DNA of 64,000 nucleotides from assembly GCA_023269675.1 (NCBI GenBank), contig JAHFSX010000022.1:1-64000 (forward strand), given 5' to 3'. Positions 1-6,522 of the stretch are shown here, in pieces (positions within the stretch are counted from its first letter, which is position 1; each line of letters opens with the position of its first letter). The notes below the pieces were generated by a model that was given only the letters and a program-made list of their open reading frames with translations, searched no databases and was not told where the DNA came from. The translations under genes and the position numbers were made by a program. The DNA comes from Verrucomicrobiota bacterium (lineage in GTDB: Bacteria; Verrucomicrobiota; Kiritimatiellia; RFP12; UBA1067).

Positions 1-162
1 GCGGGTGAAGGTGCGCGGCGCGCGCAGCGGCGAGAGGGGCGGGGCCGCCGCGGTCCGCGCGCAGGCCTTGGCCACGCGCGCGGGGTCCGGCGCGCGGAGC
101 GGCGGCACACTCCGCCGCAGCCGCGTCTCCAGGTCGGTCTGCCGGGTCGGGTTCTTACGCAT
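1..162 (-). CDS. Partial protein, probable anti-sigma factor N-terminus
   Basis: Only the first 54 codons are in the window. The ATG lies 8 bp past the stop of the ECF sigma gene, in the same direction, so the two are probably co-transcribed and translationally linked. The visible part begins MRKNPTRQTDLETRLRRS and is basic and Ala/Pro/Arg-rich, with no membrane segment yet. Genes directly downstream of ECF sigma factors usually encode the cognate anti-sigma factor, often with a cytoplasmic N-terminus before one membrane helix. That function rests on position alone; no domain can be recognised. Confidence 0.6.
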   Translation of the reverse strand, partial: MRKNPTRQTDLETRLRRSVPPLRAPDPARVAKACARTAAAPPLSPLRAPRTFTR

Positions 163-170
163 CGGGCACC

Positions 171-737
171 TCACTTTCTTTGTCGCGGACCGGGCTCGCC
201 AGCCTTTTCGAGCGCGCGCGCCAACGCGGCGCGGGCGCGGTGCAGCAGCACCCGCACGTGCACGGCGGTCCGGCCGGTCACGGCGGCGATTTCCGCCGGC
301 TCGAAATCCTCGCCGTAGCAGAGCCACAGCAGCTCGTAAGCGGCGGCCGGCAGACGCGTTTGCGCGAACTGCCAGAGGTCGGCCTCCGCGGCCATGCCGG
401 GCGCACGCTGTTCCGCCGCCACGTGCTCCGCCTCCTCCAGCGCGACCGTGGGCTTGCGCGCGCGGTGCCAGTTCAGCATCACGCGGCGCGCGACCGTATA
501 GGCCCACGGCAGGAACGGGCGCCGCGGGTCATACGCGCCCGCCGCGCGGTAGATGCGCAGGCAGGCTTCCTGAAACAGGTCGTCGCGCTCCGCCTCCGGC
601 ACGCCGAGCCGGGCGAAGAAGCGCGCCAGACGCGGGTCCAGCGCCTCCGCGATGTCGCGGAAGGCGTCGGCGTCGCCGGCGGCCACCGCGCGCATGGCCT
701 GCCGCAGGCGGTCGTCGTTCTGTTCGCTCGGTTCCAC
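171..737 (-). CDS. ECF-family RNA polymerase sigma factor
   Basis: This 188-residue protein has the two-domain layout of extracytoplasmic-function sigma factors, which redirect RNA polymerase to a small regulon when an anti-sigma factor releases them. Region 2 is visible at about residues 25-95, with the DDLFQEACLRIYRA helix and the promoter-melting stretch FLPWAYTVARRVMLNWHR. Region 4 is the C-terminal helix-turn-helix (about residues 125-178: LPAAAYELLWLCYGED, then EIAAVTGRTAVHVRVLLHRA). Its length is normal for the family. The partial gene downstream is probably its anti-sigma factor. A secreted-protein gene ends 21 bp upstream and may share the transcript. The ECF subgroup cannot be assigned from the sequence alone. 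Confidence 0.9.
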   Translation of the reverse strand: MEPSEQNDDRLRQAMRAVAAGDADAFRDIAEALDPRLARFFARLGVPEAERDDLFQEACLRIYRAAGAYDPRRPFLPWAYTVARRVMLNWHRARKPTVALEEAEHVAAEQRAPGMAAEADLWQFAQTRLPAAAYELLWLCYGEDFEPAEIAAVTGRTAVHVRVLLHRARAALARALEKAGEPGPRQRK

Positions 738-758
738 TTCGTCTCGAACGGGGCTGTT

Positions 759-1715
759 TCAGTTCACTGCGGCGGGGACGGGCGCGGCGGCGGTCTGGTG
801 CGCCTGACGTTCGGCCACGGCATTCTCGATCACGGCTTTGGGCAGCTTCAGCGTGACGCTGACGGTGCGCCCGTTGCTGTTGATCTGCGCCAGCGAGGCC
901 AAGGTGGCCGCTTCCGGTTTGGCGTCCGCCTGCAGCATCATCAGCGCCTGGATGCCCATGACCGCCTGATGGATCTTCAGGGCCGTCTCATCGGTGGCGG
1001 CGGTCACGGAGAGGGTCGCCTCGAGCGTGTCCGCGTTCACGGCCTGCACGCGCAGGGAGAGCGCCTGCGCCTGCTTGAGCATTTCGGCCTTGGGGGTTTG
1101 GCCCACGATGGCGGCGATGTCGAACGCGTGCAGGGAGAGCATGTTTTGCGGCGCGCGCGCAAAGGCGTCGCTGAGCGGCGAGTCGGGCGCGAGCCCCGCC
1201 TGCTTGCCGGCCAGCACGTCGAGCGCCTCGGCGAGCGCGGCCGGGCTGCTTGAAAGCAGGGCCAGGCCCGGCTTGGCGAACGCGAGGCATTTCGCCTTGT
1301 TGTCCTTCTCGTCCACCCAGCTCAGCATCGCGACCCCGTCGTGGTCGGCCGACGCGAAGTTTTTGCTCCCGGCGAGGATCGTCGTCAGGCGCTGCGCGTC
1401 GAAGGTCCCGTAAATGTAGGCGACGCCGCCCTTTTCCGCGTTGCCGTTGCCGGCGATGACCAGCTGGTCGATGTCTTTGAGCGGGTCGAAGCCGAAGATG
1501 GCTTTAAAGGCGGCGAGCTTGTTCTGGGCTTCGACCCGTTTGTTCGCGTCCATCTGCGAGGCGATGTAATTCACGAGCGGGGAGGCCTGGGCCGCCTTGA
1601 AATCCACGCGCAGCACCCAGTGGGTTTGCGAGGGGAACTCTTTCAGTTCGGACGCGCGGGTCTGCACGCTCTGCAGGCAGAGGGCCGCGCCAAGGATCAG
1701 CAGGGTGGGTTTCAT
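759..1715 (-). CDS. Secreted protein of unknown function
   Basis: The 318-residue product starts with a signal peptide (MKPTLLILGAALCLQSVQTRAS), so it is probably periplasmic or outer-membrane associated. The ATG is preceded by AAAGGAG at good spacing. The mature part alternates beta and alpha stretches. It contains phrases such as IDQLVIAGNG, AYIYGTFDAQRL and LSLHAFDIAAIVG, reminiscent of DUF3352-like proteins that compute on paired repeats, but I cannot assign a family with confidence. The Ala/Pro tail looks unstructured. It lies immediately upstream of the ECF sigma gene on the same strand, so it could be part of the sigma-factor operon or a regulon member. Confidence 0.75.
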   Translation of the reverse strand: MKPTLLILGAALCLQSVQTRASELKEFPSQTHWVLRVDFKAAQASPLVNYIASQMDANKRVEAQNKLAAFKAIFGFDPLKDIDQLVIAGNGNAEKGGVAYIYGTFDAQRLTTILAGSKNFASADHDGVAMLSWVDEKDNKAKCLAFAKPGLALLSSSPAALAEALDVLAGKQAGLAPDSPLSDAFARAPQNMLSLHAFDIAAIVGQTPKAEMLKQAQALSLRVQAVNADTLEATLSVTAATDETALKIHQAVMGIQALMMLQADAKPEAATLASLAQINSNGRTVSVTLKLPKAVIENAVAERQAHQTAAAPVPAAVN

Positions 1716-1839
1716 CAGTGGACTCCTTTTCGTTTGGGCCGGGGGGCGTCACGGCCGGGCCCGCGCGGTGCGGTGTCCTTCGGTACGTGACAGCCGGTAG
1801 TACACGCGGAAGGGGGCTGGCGTTACAACTTTCGCTCGC

Positions 1840-1861
1840 GCACGCCCAAGGATGGGCGTGC
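1840..1861. other. Perfect 9-bp hairpin downstream of the DUF1080 gene
   Basis: Arms GCACGCCCA and TGGGCGTGC flank a 4-nt loop. It sits in the 209-bp gap between the DUF1080 gene and the next minus-strand gene, 64 bp beyond the DUF1080 stop. There is no T-tract, so it is only a possible terminator or RNA-stabilising structure. Nothing else was recognised in this gap. Confidence 0.35.
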
Positions 1862-1924
1862 CACATTCCGGAAACGGGCTCCGCGCGGCCTTGCGCAGCG
1901 GACGCCGCACCCGTAGCTTCGTCC

Positions 1925-2704
1925 TCACGGGGCCAGCGCCTTGACCTCGACCCTGCGGAAGTCGCAGGGCGCGCTTTCCGACTGGAGCGAGATCGTGCCG
2001 CCCTCGATCAGCAGCTTGCCTCCGCTGGCCTCGATCAGCCGCTTGGCGTCGGCGTCCGTGGGGTCGTACTGCGGCTTTTCGTACGCGAGCACCGTCTCGC
2101 CCTCGAGGCGCAGGGTGATGCGCTCGGAGCCGCGCGCCTCGACCTCGACGGTGACCCACTGGTCGCCGGCGTAGGTCTTGGACCTCGAGTTGAGCGTGTG
2201 GGGCGTGTAGAGCTTGCCGTCCTTCTCGACGTTGGTGCCGGGCGTGCAGAGGTTGGCTGTGGTGCGGGTGCCGGAGCCGGAGCCCCCGAGAAACTGCACC
2301 TCGATCGAGACGGGGAAGTCCTGGTCCACGCGCATGGACTCGGGCGTCTGGCCGTGGATCATCACGCCGCTGTTGCGCTTGGCCCAGCCGGGGCCGTCGG
2401 GGAGCTGCTCGCCGACGAACCGGTACTCGACGCGCAGGAGGTAGTTGGTGAGGGGCGTCTTGTAGAAGAGGTGGCCGAAGCGGTTTTTGAACGCGCCGTC
2501 GTAGGCGTCGTACCGTACCTTGATGAGCCCGTCCTCGACGCGGAAGGTGTTGGCGAAATTTTCGCCGGCGGGGTGGCCTTTGATTTTCGGTGTCCAGCCC
2601 TCCAGGTCCCTGCCGTTGAAAAGGCTGACCCAGCCCTCCTCGGCCGAGGCGGAAAGGGTGAGCGCGAGGGAACAGGCGAACAGGGCGGCAGTGAAGAGGC
2701 GCAT
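1925..2704 (-). CDS. Secreted DUF1080 (3-keto-disaccharide hydrolase) protein
   Basis: The protein is 259 residues with a signal peptide (MRLFTAALFACSLALTLSASA) and a single DUF1080 domain. Hallmarks are the opening WVSLFNGRDLEGWTPK, the internal NSGVMIHG, the SIEVQFLGG strand and the closing IEGGTISLQSESAPCDFRRVEV. The fold is a concanavalin-like beta sandwich. Some family members hydrolyse 3-keto-glucosides or 3-keto-disaccharides, and the family is greatly expanded in PVC bacteria. AAAGGAG precedes the ATG at good spacing. A sigma70-like promoter lies just upstream, and the gene appears monocistronic. The exact substrate cannot be inferred. Confidence 0.9.
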   Translation of the reverse strand: MRLFTAALFACSLALTLSASAEEGWVSLFNGRDLEGWTPKIKGHPAGENFANTFRVEDGLIKVRYDAYDGAFKNRFGHLFYKTPLTNYLLRVEYRFVGEQLPDGPGWAKRNSGVMIHGQTPESMRVDQDFPVSIEVQFLGGSGSGTRTTANLCTPGTNVEKDGKLYTPHTLNSRSKTYAGDQWVTVEVEARGSERITLRLEGETVLAYEKPQYDPTDADAKRLIEASGGKLLIEGGTISLQSESAPCDFRRVEVKALAP

Positions 2705-2725
2705 GTCGGTGACTCCTTTGCCGAC

Positions 2726-2754
2726 AGTATACAGAGTCCGGGGGTCGAGAACAA
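2726..2754 (-). promoter_or_regulatory. Sigma70-type promoter of the DUF1080 gene
   Basis: Read on the minus strand: -35 TTGTTC, a 17-bp spacer, -10 TATACT. The -10 lies 22 bp before the ATG, giving a short leader that carries the AAAGGAG ribosome site. Confidence 0.5.
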
Positions 2755-2816
2755 CCGCGATGCCGGGCGTCCGATGCGGCGCGCCCTGTCGGCGGTGCCT
2801 GCCCTCTTCCCGCCGG

Positions 2817-3308
2817 TCAGGGAAAACGCGACCGGCGGAACAGGGCGGGGCGCAGGCAAAAGCCGTGTTGCCGAAGGGACAGCAAGCCCACAGACAGGAG
2901 CGTCAGGGCGGTGTTCTCCGTCAGCTTCCAGCAGATGAGGACCTCGCCCGCGCCGCAACCGCAATCGAACTTGATCGCGCAGAACGGAAGGGCTCCGCCC
3001 GCGTGCAGCGCCAAGGCCCGGCTCGTCACCAGCGCCGTGAACGGCACGAGCATCAGCGCCGACAGCAGTGCGGTGCCGCGCACCGCCACTCCCAACAGCA
3101 GCAGCAGGCCGCAGAACACCTCGAACCACGGCACGGCGGCGGCGATCAGGTTCAGCAAAAGGGGTGTGTCGACCAGCGCGTAGGCATGGGCCAGCTTCAG
3201 GAATCCGACGGGATCGAGGGCCTTGCTCAAGCCCATCCAAACATAGAGCCCGCCAAGCAGCCAGCGGGCCAGCACGCCTACGGCCGCGCGAGGTAGATCG
3301 GGTCTCAC
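2817..3308 (-). CDS. DoxX/MauE-like integral membrane protein
   Basis: I place the start at the GTG that overlaps the rhodanese stop by 4 bp (GTGA), giving 163 residues. The longer upstream frame is Arg-rich and antisense-like. The protein has about four membrane helices (LGGLYVWMGLSKALDPVGF, LLNLIAAAVPWFEVFCGLL, AVRGTALLSALMLVPFTAL and a C-terminal one). A CxxxxxxxCGCG pattern (CAIKFDCGCGAGE) precedes the last helix. This layout matches MauE/DoxX-type proteins, which support disulfide or redox chemistry at the membrane. It forms an apparent operon with rhodanese and DUF1573 genes, consistent with a periplasmic sulfur or redox role. That role is inference. Confidence 0.75.
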   Translation of the reverse strand: MRPDLPRAAVGVLARWLLGGLYVWMGLSKALDPVGFLKLAHAYALVDTPLLLNLIAAAVPWFEVFCGLLLLLGVAVRGTALLSALMLVPFTALVTSRALALHAGGALPFCAIKFDCGCGAGEVLICWKLTENTALTLLSVGLLSLRQHGFCLRPALFRRSRFP

Positions 3309-3952
3309 CGGTTGCCCCCTTCCTGAAGACCCCGCCGGGCGCCGCCCGCTGCCACGGGCGACCCGTTTTCGGACCATTCGGCAAAGCCGCCGAGGTAGAT
3401 GAAGAGCCGCTCGCGCGGCACGCCCGCCTGCGACAGCAGGTTGGCGGCCAGTTCGCTGTCTTCGCAATCGCCGCCGGTACAATAGACGACAATCTGCCGC
3501 GCGGCGGCGCAGGCCCCGAGCACGTCCAGAAGGTGAGCCTCCGGCCTGTAGTAGTCCAGGGGGTGCGCTCCGGGGATGTGCCCGGCCTCGTAGAGGGTGT
3601 CATTCCGCACGTCCACAAAGATGACCGACTCCGGACGGCGCTGCGCCTCGTGGAAAAGGACGACGGCGGCCCTGTGTTCGAGCGGTTGCAGACCCCGTGA
3701 GCGTAACCGTGCCAGGGCCGCGTTTGCCGGCACCGGCGCGCTTGCGGCGCTGGCGGGTTGGTTTGTGGCGGCGCCGGTGACGGGGGGCTTTGAGAAATAG
3801 TCGCGCCCCAGTTGCAGGCCGTGCGGGGAAACGGCGTTCAGCAGGAGGGCCGCCAGCAAGCCGGCCGTCAAGACGGCGGCCGCTTCCACGAGCACCGCAC
3901 GCGGGGCGCGAGGCGGACTGGGAGCCAAGGTCGTGTGTGGGTCGGCTTTCAT
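3305..3952 (-). CDS. Membrane-anchored rhodanese-domain protein
   Basis: The 215-residue protein has one N-terminal transmembrane segment (about residues 20-42) and a linker rich in Ala, Pro and Ser. A rhodanese domain follows from about residue 90. The active-site loop is VVYCTGGDC with the candidate sulfur-carrying Cys158. The family motifs VIFVDVRND and YEAGHIPGA are present, as is the closing LGGFAEW. Rhodaneses transfer sulfane sulfur or act as persulfide carriers. The domain is probably periplasmic. The gene is the middle of three minus-strand genes: DUF1573 ends 33 bp upstream and the MauE-like gene overlaps its stop. No strong ribosome site is visible before the ATG. Confidence 0.85.
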   Translation of the reverse strand: MKADPHTTLAPSPPRAPRAVLVEAAAVLTAGLLAALLLNAVSPHGLQLGRDYFSKPPVTGAATNQPASAASAPVPANAALARLRSRGLQPLEHRAAVVLFHEAQRRPESVIFVDVRNDTLYEAGHIPGAHPLDYYRPEAHLLDVLGACAAARQIVVYCTGGDCEDSELAANLLSQAGVPRERLFIYLGGFAEWSENGSPVAAGGARRGLQEGGNR

Positions 3953-3985
3953 GGTCGGGCGGTGGGGGCAGCCGGAGCTCCGGCG

Positions 3986-4993
3986 TCAGGGCAGCGCCGG
4001 CGTTCGGACGATGGGCACGGTGACAAGCGGCGTCTGCGGATGAGAGGTGCTGACGACCACGCTGGCGCCAGTCCCGGGCTTGAGGTCGAAACCGGCGGGA
4101 AAATCGAGTACGAGATCGTAGAGCTGCCCTGCTTGCGTTTCGCGCAGGCTCGCCCCGACGTTGCCGCCGCTGACGCACGGGTTGCTGACGGCGAGGGGTG
4201 CTCCGGTGTTGTTGCGGATGACGACGGTGAGCTGGAGCGGCTGGGTCAGCGGTCCGGAGGGCAGCAGCACCTGGCTGGGGATCGCCGCCACGGCGGGCGG
4301 GATGATCGCCATGGCGGTGAACGTGACGGGCGGCAGGTTGGCGGCGGATGTTTTGGCGGTGATAAGGCCCTGCACGGCACCGGCGGGGAGGGAAGGGCTG
4401 AGTGCTATTTGAAATTCAAACACCTTGCCCGGAGTGATGATGCTGAATGTTGGCCGGAAGGCCGGGTTGCTGCTCTGCGGTTCTTCGAGCGTGATCATTT
4501 CTTCCGTGTTGTTGACCACGCGCGCGACGCGGACGCTGCCGTTTGGCGACCAGGCACCGGGGCTGAACATCACCACTCTGGGTTGCACATCAAAGGGCTT
4601 CCAGACTTGGCCATTGATCAGCAGCGTAACGGTGGGTCGCTTCGGATCGTTGCAGGTGACGGTCACGGCTTTGGACAGCGGACCGCCAAAGTCGGCTGTG
4701 TTCAGTTGCAGCCGGAGCGTCGCGTTCGTGCCGGGCTCAAGCCACCGGGGCCAGGCCCCCGCTGTGGTGCAGCCGCACGTCGGCCGCACGTCCACGATTT
4801 CCAGCGGCGCGGCGCCGGCGTTCGTGAGGACGAACGTGGCCCGCACCACGGTGCCGACGGTGACCGTGCCGAACTCGAACGTGTCCGCCGCAACCCGGAT
4901 TTCCGGTGCGGCCTCAGATCGGGCGTGCATCGGGCACAGCGTGGCCGCTGCCAGACAGCCCCGCATCGCCAGGGTGGTCATTTTGATTTTCAT
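3986..4993 (-). CDS. Secreted DUF1573 protein
   Basis: The product is 335 residues with a probable signal peptide ending near residue 28. Residues 35-130 form a DUF1573 (HYDIN/ASH-like immunoglobulin) domain. It is recognisable by FEFGTVTVGTVVRATFVLTN, then the Cys motif VRPTCGCT and the following EPG. Two further beta-sandwich-like stretches follow (about residues 140-230 and 235-330). DUF1573 proteins are common in PVC and Bacteroidetes, and their function is unknown. Its place ahead of a rhodanese and a MauE-like protein is the best clue to a redox-linked role. A perfect 12-bp palindrome (CCGGAGCTCCGG, 3972-3983) lies just after the stop. Confidence 0.85.
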   Translation of the reverse strand: MKIKMTTLAMRGCLAAATLCPMHARSEAAPEIRVAADTFEFGTVTVGTVVRATFVLTNAGAAPLEIVDVRPTCGCTTAGAWPRWLEPGTNATLRLQLNTADFGGPLSKAVTVTCNDPKRPTVTLLINGQVWKPFDVQPRVVMFSPGAWSPNGSVRVARVVNNTEEMITLEEPQSSNPAFRPTFSIITPGKVFEFQIALSPSLPAGAVQGLITAKTSAANLPPVTFTAMAIIPPAVAAIPSQVLLPSGPLTQPLQLTVVIRNNTGAPLAVSNPCVSGGNVGASLRETQAGQLYDLVLDFPAGFDLKPGTGASVVVSTSHPQTPLVTVPIVRTPALP

Positions 4994-5075
4994 GGCGAGC
5001 CATAGGATAGCATCGTTTCCGGGAGGATGGCCAGCAATAGGTGGAGAACGGCGGCAATTCCGCGCGCCCCGCCGG

Positions 5076-6179
5076 TCACCGGAAGAGGTCGGCGAGCGGC
5101 ACGCGGATGAAGCGCGGCACGTAGAGCGAGGGGTCGTTCAGCACGGTGTTCATGTCGTTGGCGTTGGCGGCGTAGCTGATGACGAGGGTGTCGCCGGTGC
5201 TGAGCACGGGCTGGTGTTTGGCTGCGTAGCAGAAGACGCCGCGTCCGGCTCCGGCCTCGGGGCAGGTGTAGACGTCGATCTTGTCCGACCAGGGCCCCCA
5301 GGGGGTTTCGGAGGTGCGCGCCACGATCTTCGGGGAGAGGAACATGTCGTGCGTGACGAGCAGGAAACGCCTGCGGGCGGGGATATAGGTGACCGAGTAT
5401 TCGCAGGCGACGCCCGGGCAGAGGCGCTCGGCACGGGCGGCGTCCTCGAGCCAGGCGCCTTTGGCGAAATAACGCCAGGCGGCGAAGTCGCCGAGTTTCC
5501 CGGCCGGCGCGCGGGCGAGCAGCATGTGGCGCTGGAAGCCGGGCCCCTTGCCGCCGTTCTCGGTATAGCCGTAAAGATAGGTGTAGCCTTCATGGGCGAG
5601 GGCGGAGGAGCCCCAAAAGACGGGGGGTGTTTGCGGGACCGGCACGTCGCGCCAGCGCATGCGCCAGGCGGCTGGCGCGTCGGAGGGGTTGTCGATCTCG
5701 GCGAGCGCGGTGCCGAAGGCCCTGAAGCCGAACGCGCCGCCCGCGCCGGTCTTGTCGATGCGCCACGCGAAGACGCGCAGGACGCCGCTGTCGAGGACGG
5801 GGGCCACGGGCCAGAACCAGCCGCGGCCGTCGGGCGGCGTGAAGAGCGAGGCGGCCTGGCCGTCCGCGGCGGCGGGGTAGAAGAAGCGTGCGTGACCCGC
5901 GCCCTCGGTGATGCCGACGGAGTTGTTGATCATGCGCGGGTTCGCGCGTCGCCCGTCCCTGATGACGCCGGTCCAGGTGTCGCTGAAGATCCAGGCCGTA
6001 CGGTCTCCGGGCAGCGCGACGGAATAGATCCCGTCCGCTCCGAGCCAGCCCTCGGCGCTGGCGAACCGTGCGTCGAGGTCAGGCGCGGGTGCGGGCGCAC
6101 AGGTGGCGGTCACGCCGAGCAGGAGGCCCGCGAGGGTGAGCGGACGACGGTCAGTGGTGCGCAATGACGGGAACAGCAT
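5076..6179 (-). CDS. Secreted propeller-like protein (DUF4185 / glycosidase-like)
   Basis: I choose the ATG preceded by AGGAGA over an in-frame start 36 bp upstream; the product is 367 residues. It opens with a hydrophobic signal segment (LTLAGLLLGVTATCAPAPAP). The body has repeated beta-blade phrases typical of five-bladed-propeller proteins: RTAWIFSDTWTG, MINNSVGI, YTYLYGYTENGG and FLLVTHDMFLSPKIVARTS. DUF4185/DUF5005-type proteins and glycosidases of the GH43-like superfamily share this pattern. I cannot identify catalytic acids with confidence, so the function is unknown but probably carbohydrate related. Its promoter resembles that of the sialate O-acetylesterase gene at 30.9 kb. Confidence 0.75.
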   Translation of the reverse strand: MLFPSLRTTDRRPLTLAGLLLGVTATCAPAPAPDLDARFASAEGWLGADGIYSVALPGDRTAWIFSDTWTGVIRDGRRANPRMINNSVGITEGAGHARFFYPAAADGQAASLFTPPDGRGWFWPVAPVLDSGVLRVFAWRIDKTGAGGAFGFRAFGTALAEIDNPSDAPAAWRMRWRDVPVPQTPPVFWGSSALAHEGYTYLYGYTENGGKGPGFQRHMLLARAPAGKLGDFAAWRYFAKGAWLEDAARAERLCPGVACEYSVTYIPARRRFLLVTHDMFLSPKIVARTSETPWGPWSDKIDVYTCPEAGAGRGVFCYAAKHQPVLSTGDTLVISYAANANDMNTVLNDPSLYVPRFIRVPLADLFR

Positions 6180-6276
6180 GGCGGTCTCCTCAGGCTCAAT
6201 CGGGGCCATTCGCACGTGGCGCGCCTTCCGTCACCGGCAATCGTCGGCTGGAGAGACCGCGCGTTGGGCAGGGCTG

Positions 6277-6305
6277 AAATTAGCAAAGCCGATCAGCCTC
6301 TTCAA
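6277..6305 (-). promoter_or_regulatory. Promoter with conserved spacer (copy 1)
   Basis: On the minus strand: -35 TTGAAG, the 17-bp spacer AGGCTGATCGGCTTTGC, -10 TAATTT. The promoter of the gene ending at 28864 is nearly identical, including most of the spacer. The -10 is 97 bp before the ATG at 6179. Confidence 0.6.
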
Positions 6306-6424
6306 GGGGGAAGGTGTTCCCGCCGTTTCGCGCGCGTCCTGGCGCGCCGAGGCTATCTGTCGGGGGTCACACCGTTCAGGTCCTTGGCCGTCCGGATTCA
6401 GCCCCCAACTTGTTGAGTTTAAGA

Positions 6425-6453
6425 TATTCTCATTAGAGCTTAAGTGGTATACT
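6425..6453 (+). promoter_or_regulatory. Extended -10 promoter of the histidine kinase gene
   Basis: TATACT at 6448-6453 is preceded by TGG, forming an extended -10. The -35 position (TATTCT) is weak. It lies in the 343-bp divergent gap 6180-6522, which also holds the minus-strand promoter at 6277-6305 and no gene. Confidence 0.4.
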
Positions 6454-6522
6454 GGTTACGTGAAAGTGTCAGACAGGTGCTGCGGCCTGTGCCGAGGCTA
6501 ACCCGCAAGGGAGGGCGCGCCC

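Noticed and set aside
5-856. A 283-codon Arg/Pro-rich frame on the plus strand
   Set aside because: It is antisense to the ECF sigma factor and its neighbour, and low in complexity.
4425-6167. A 580-codon plus-strand frame
   Set aside because: It is antisense to the DUF1573 and propeller genes and crosses the gap between them.
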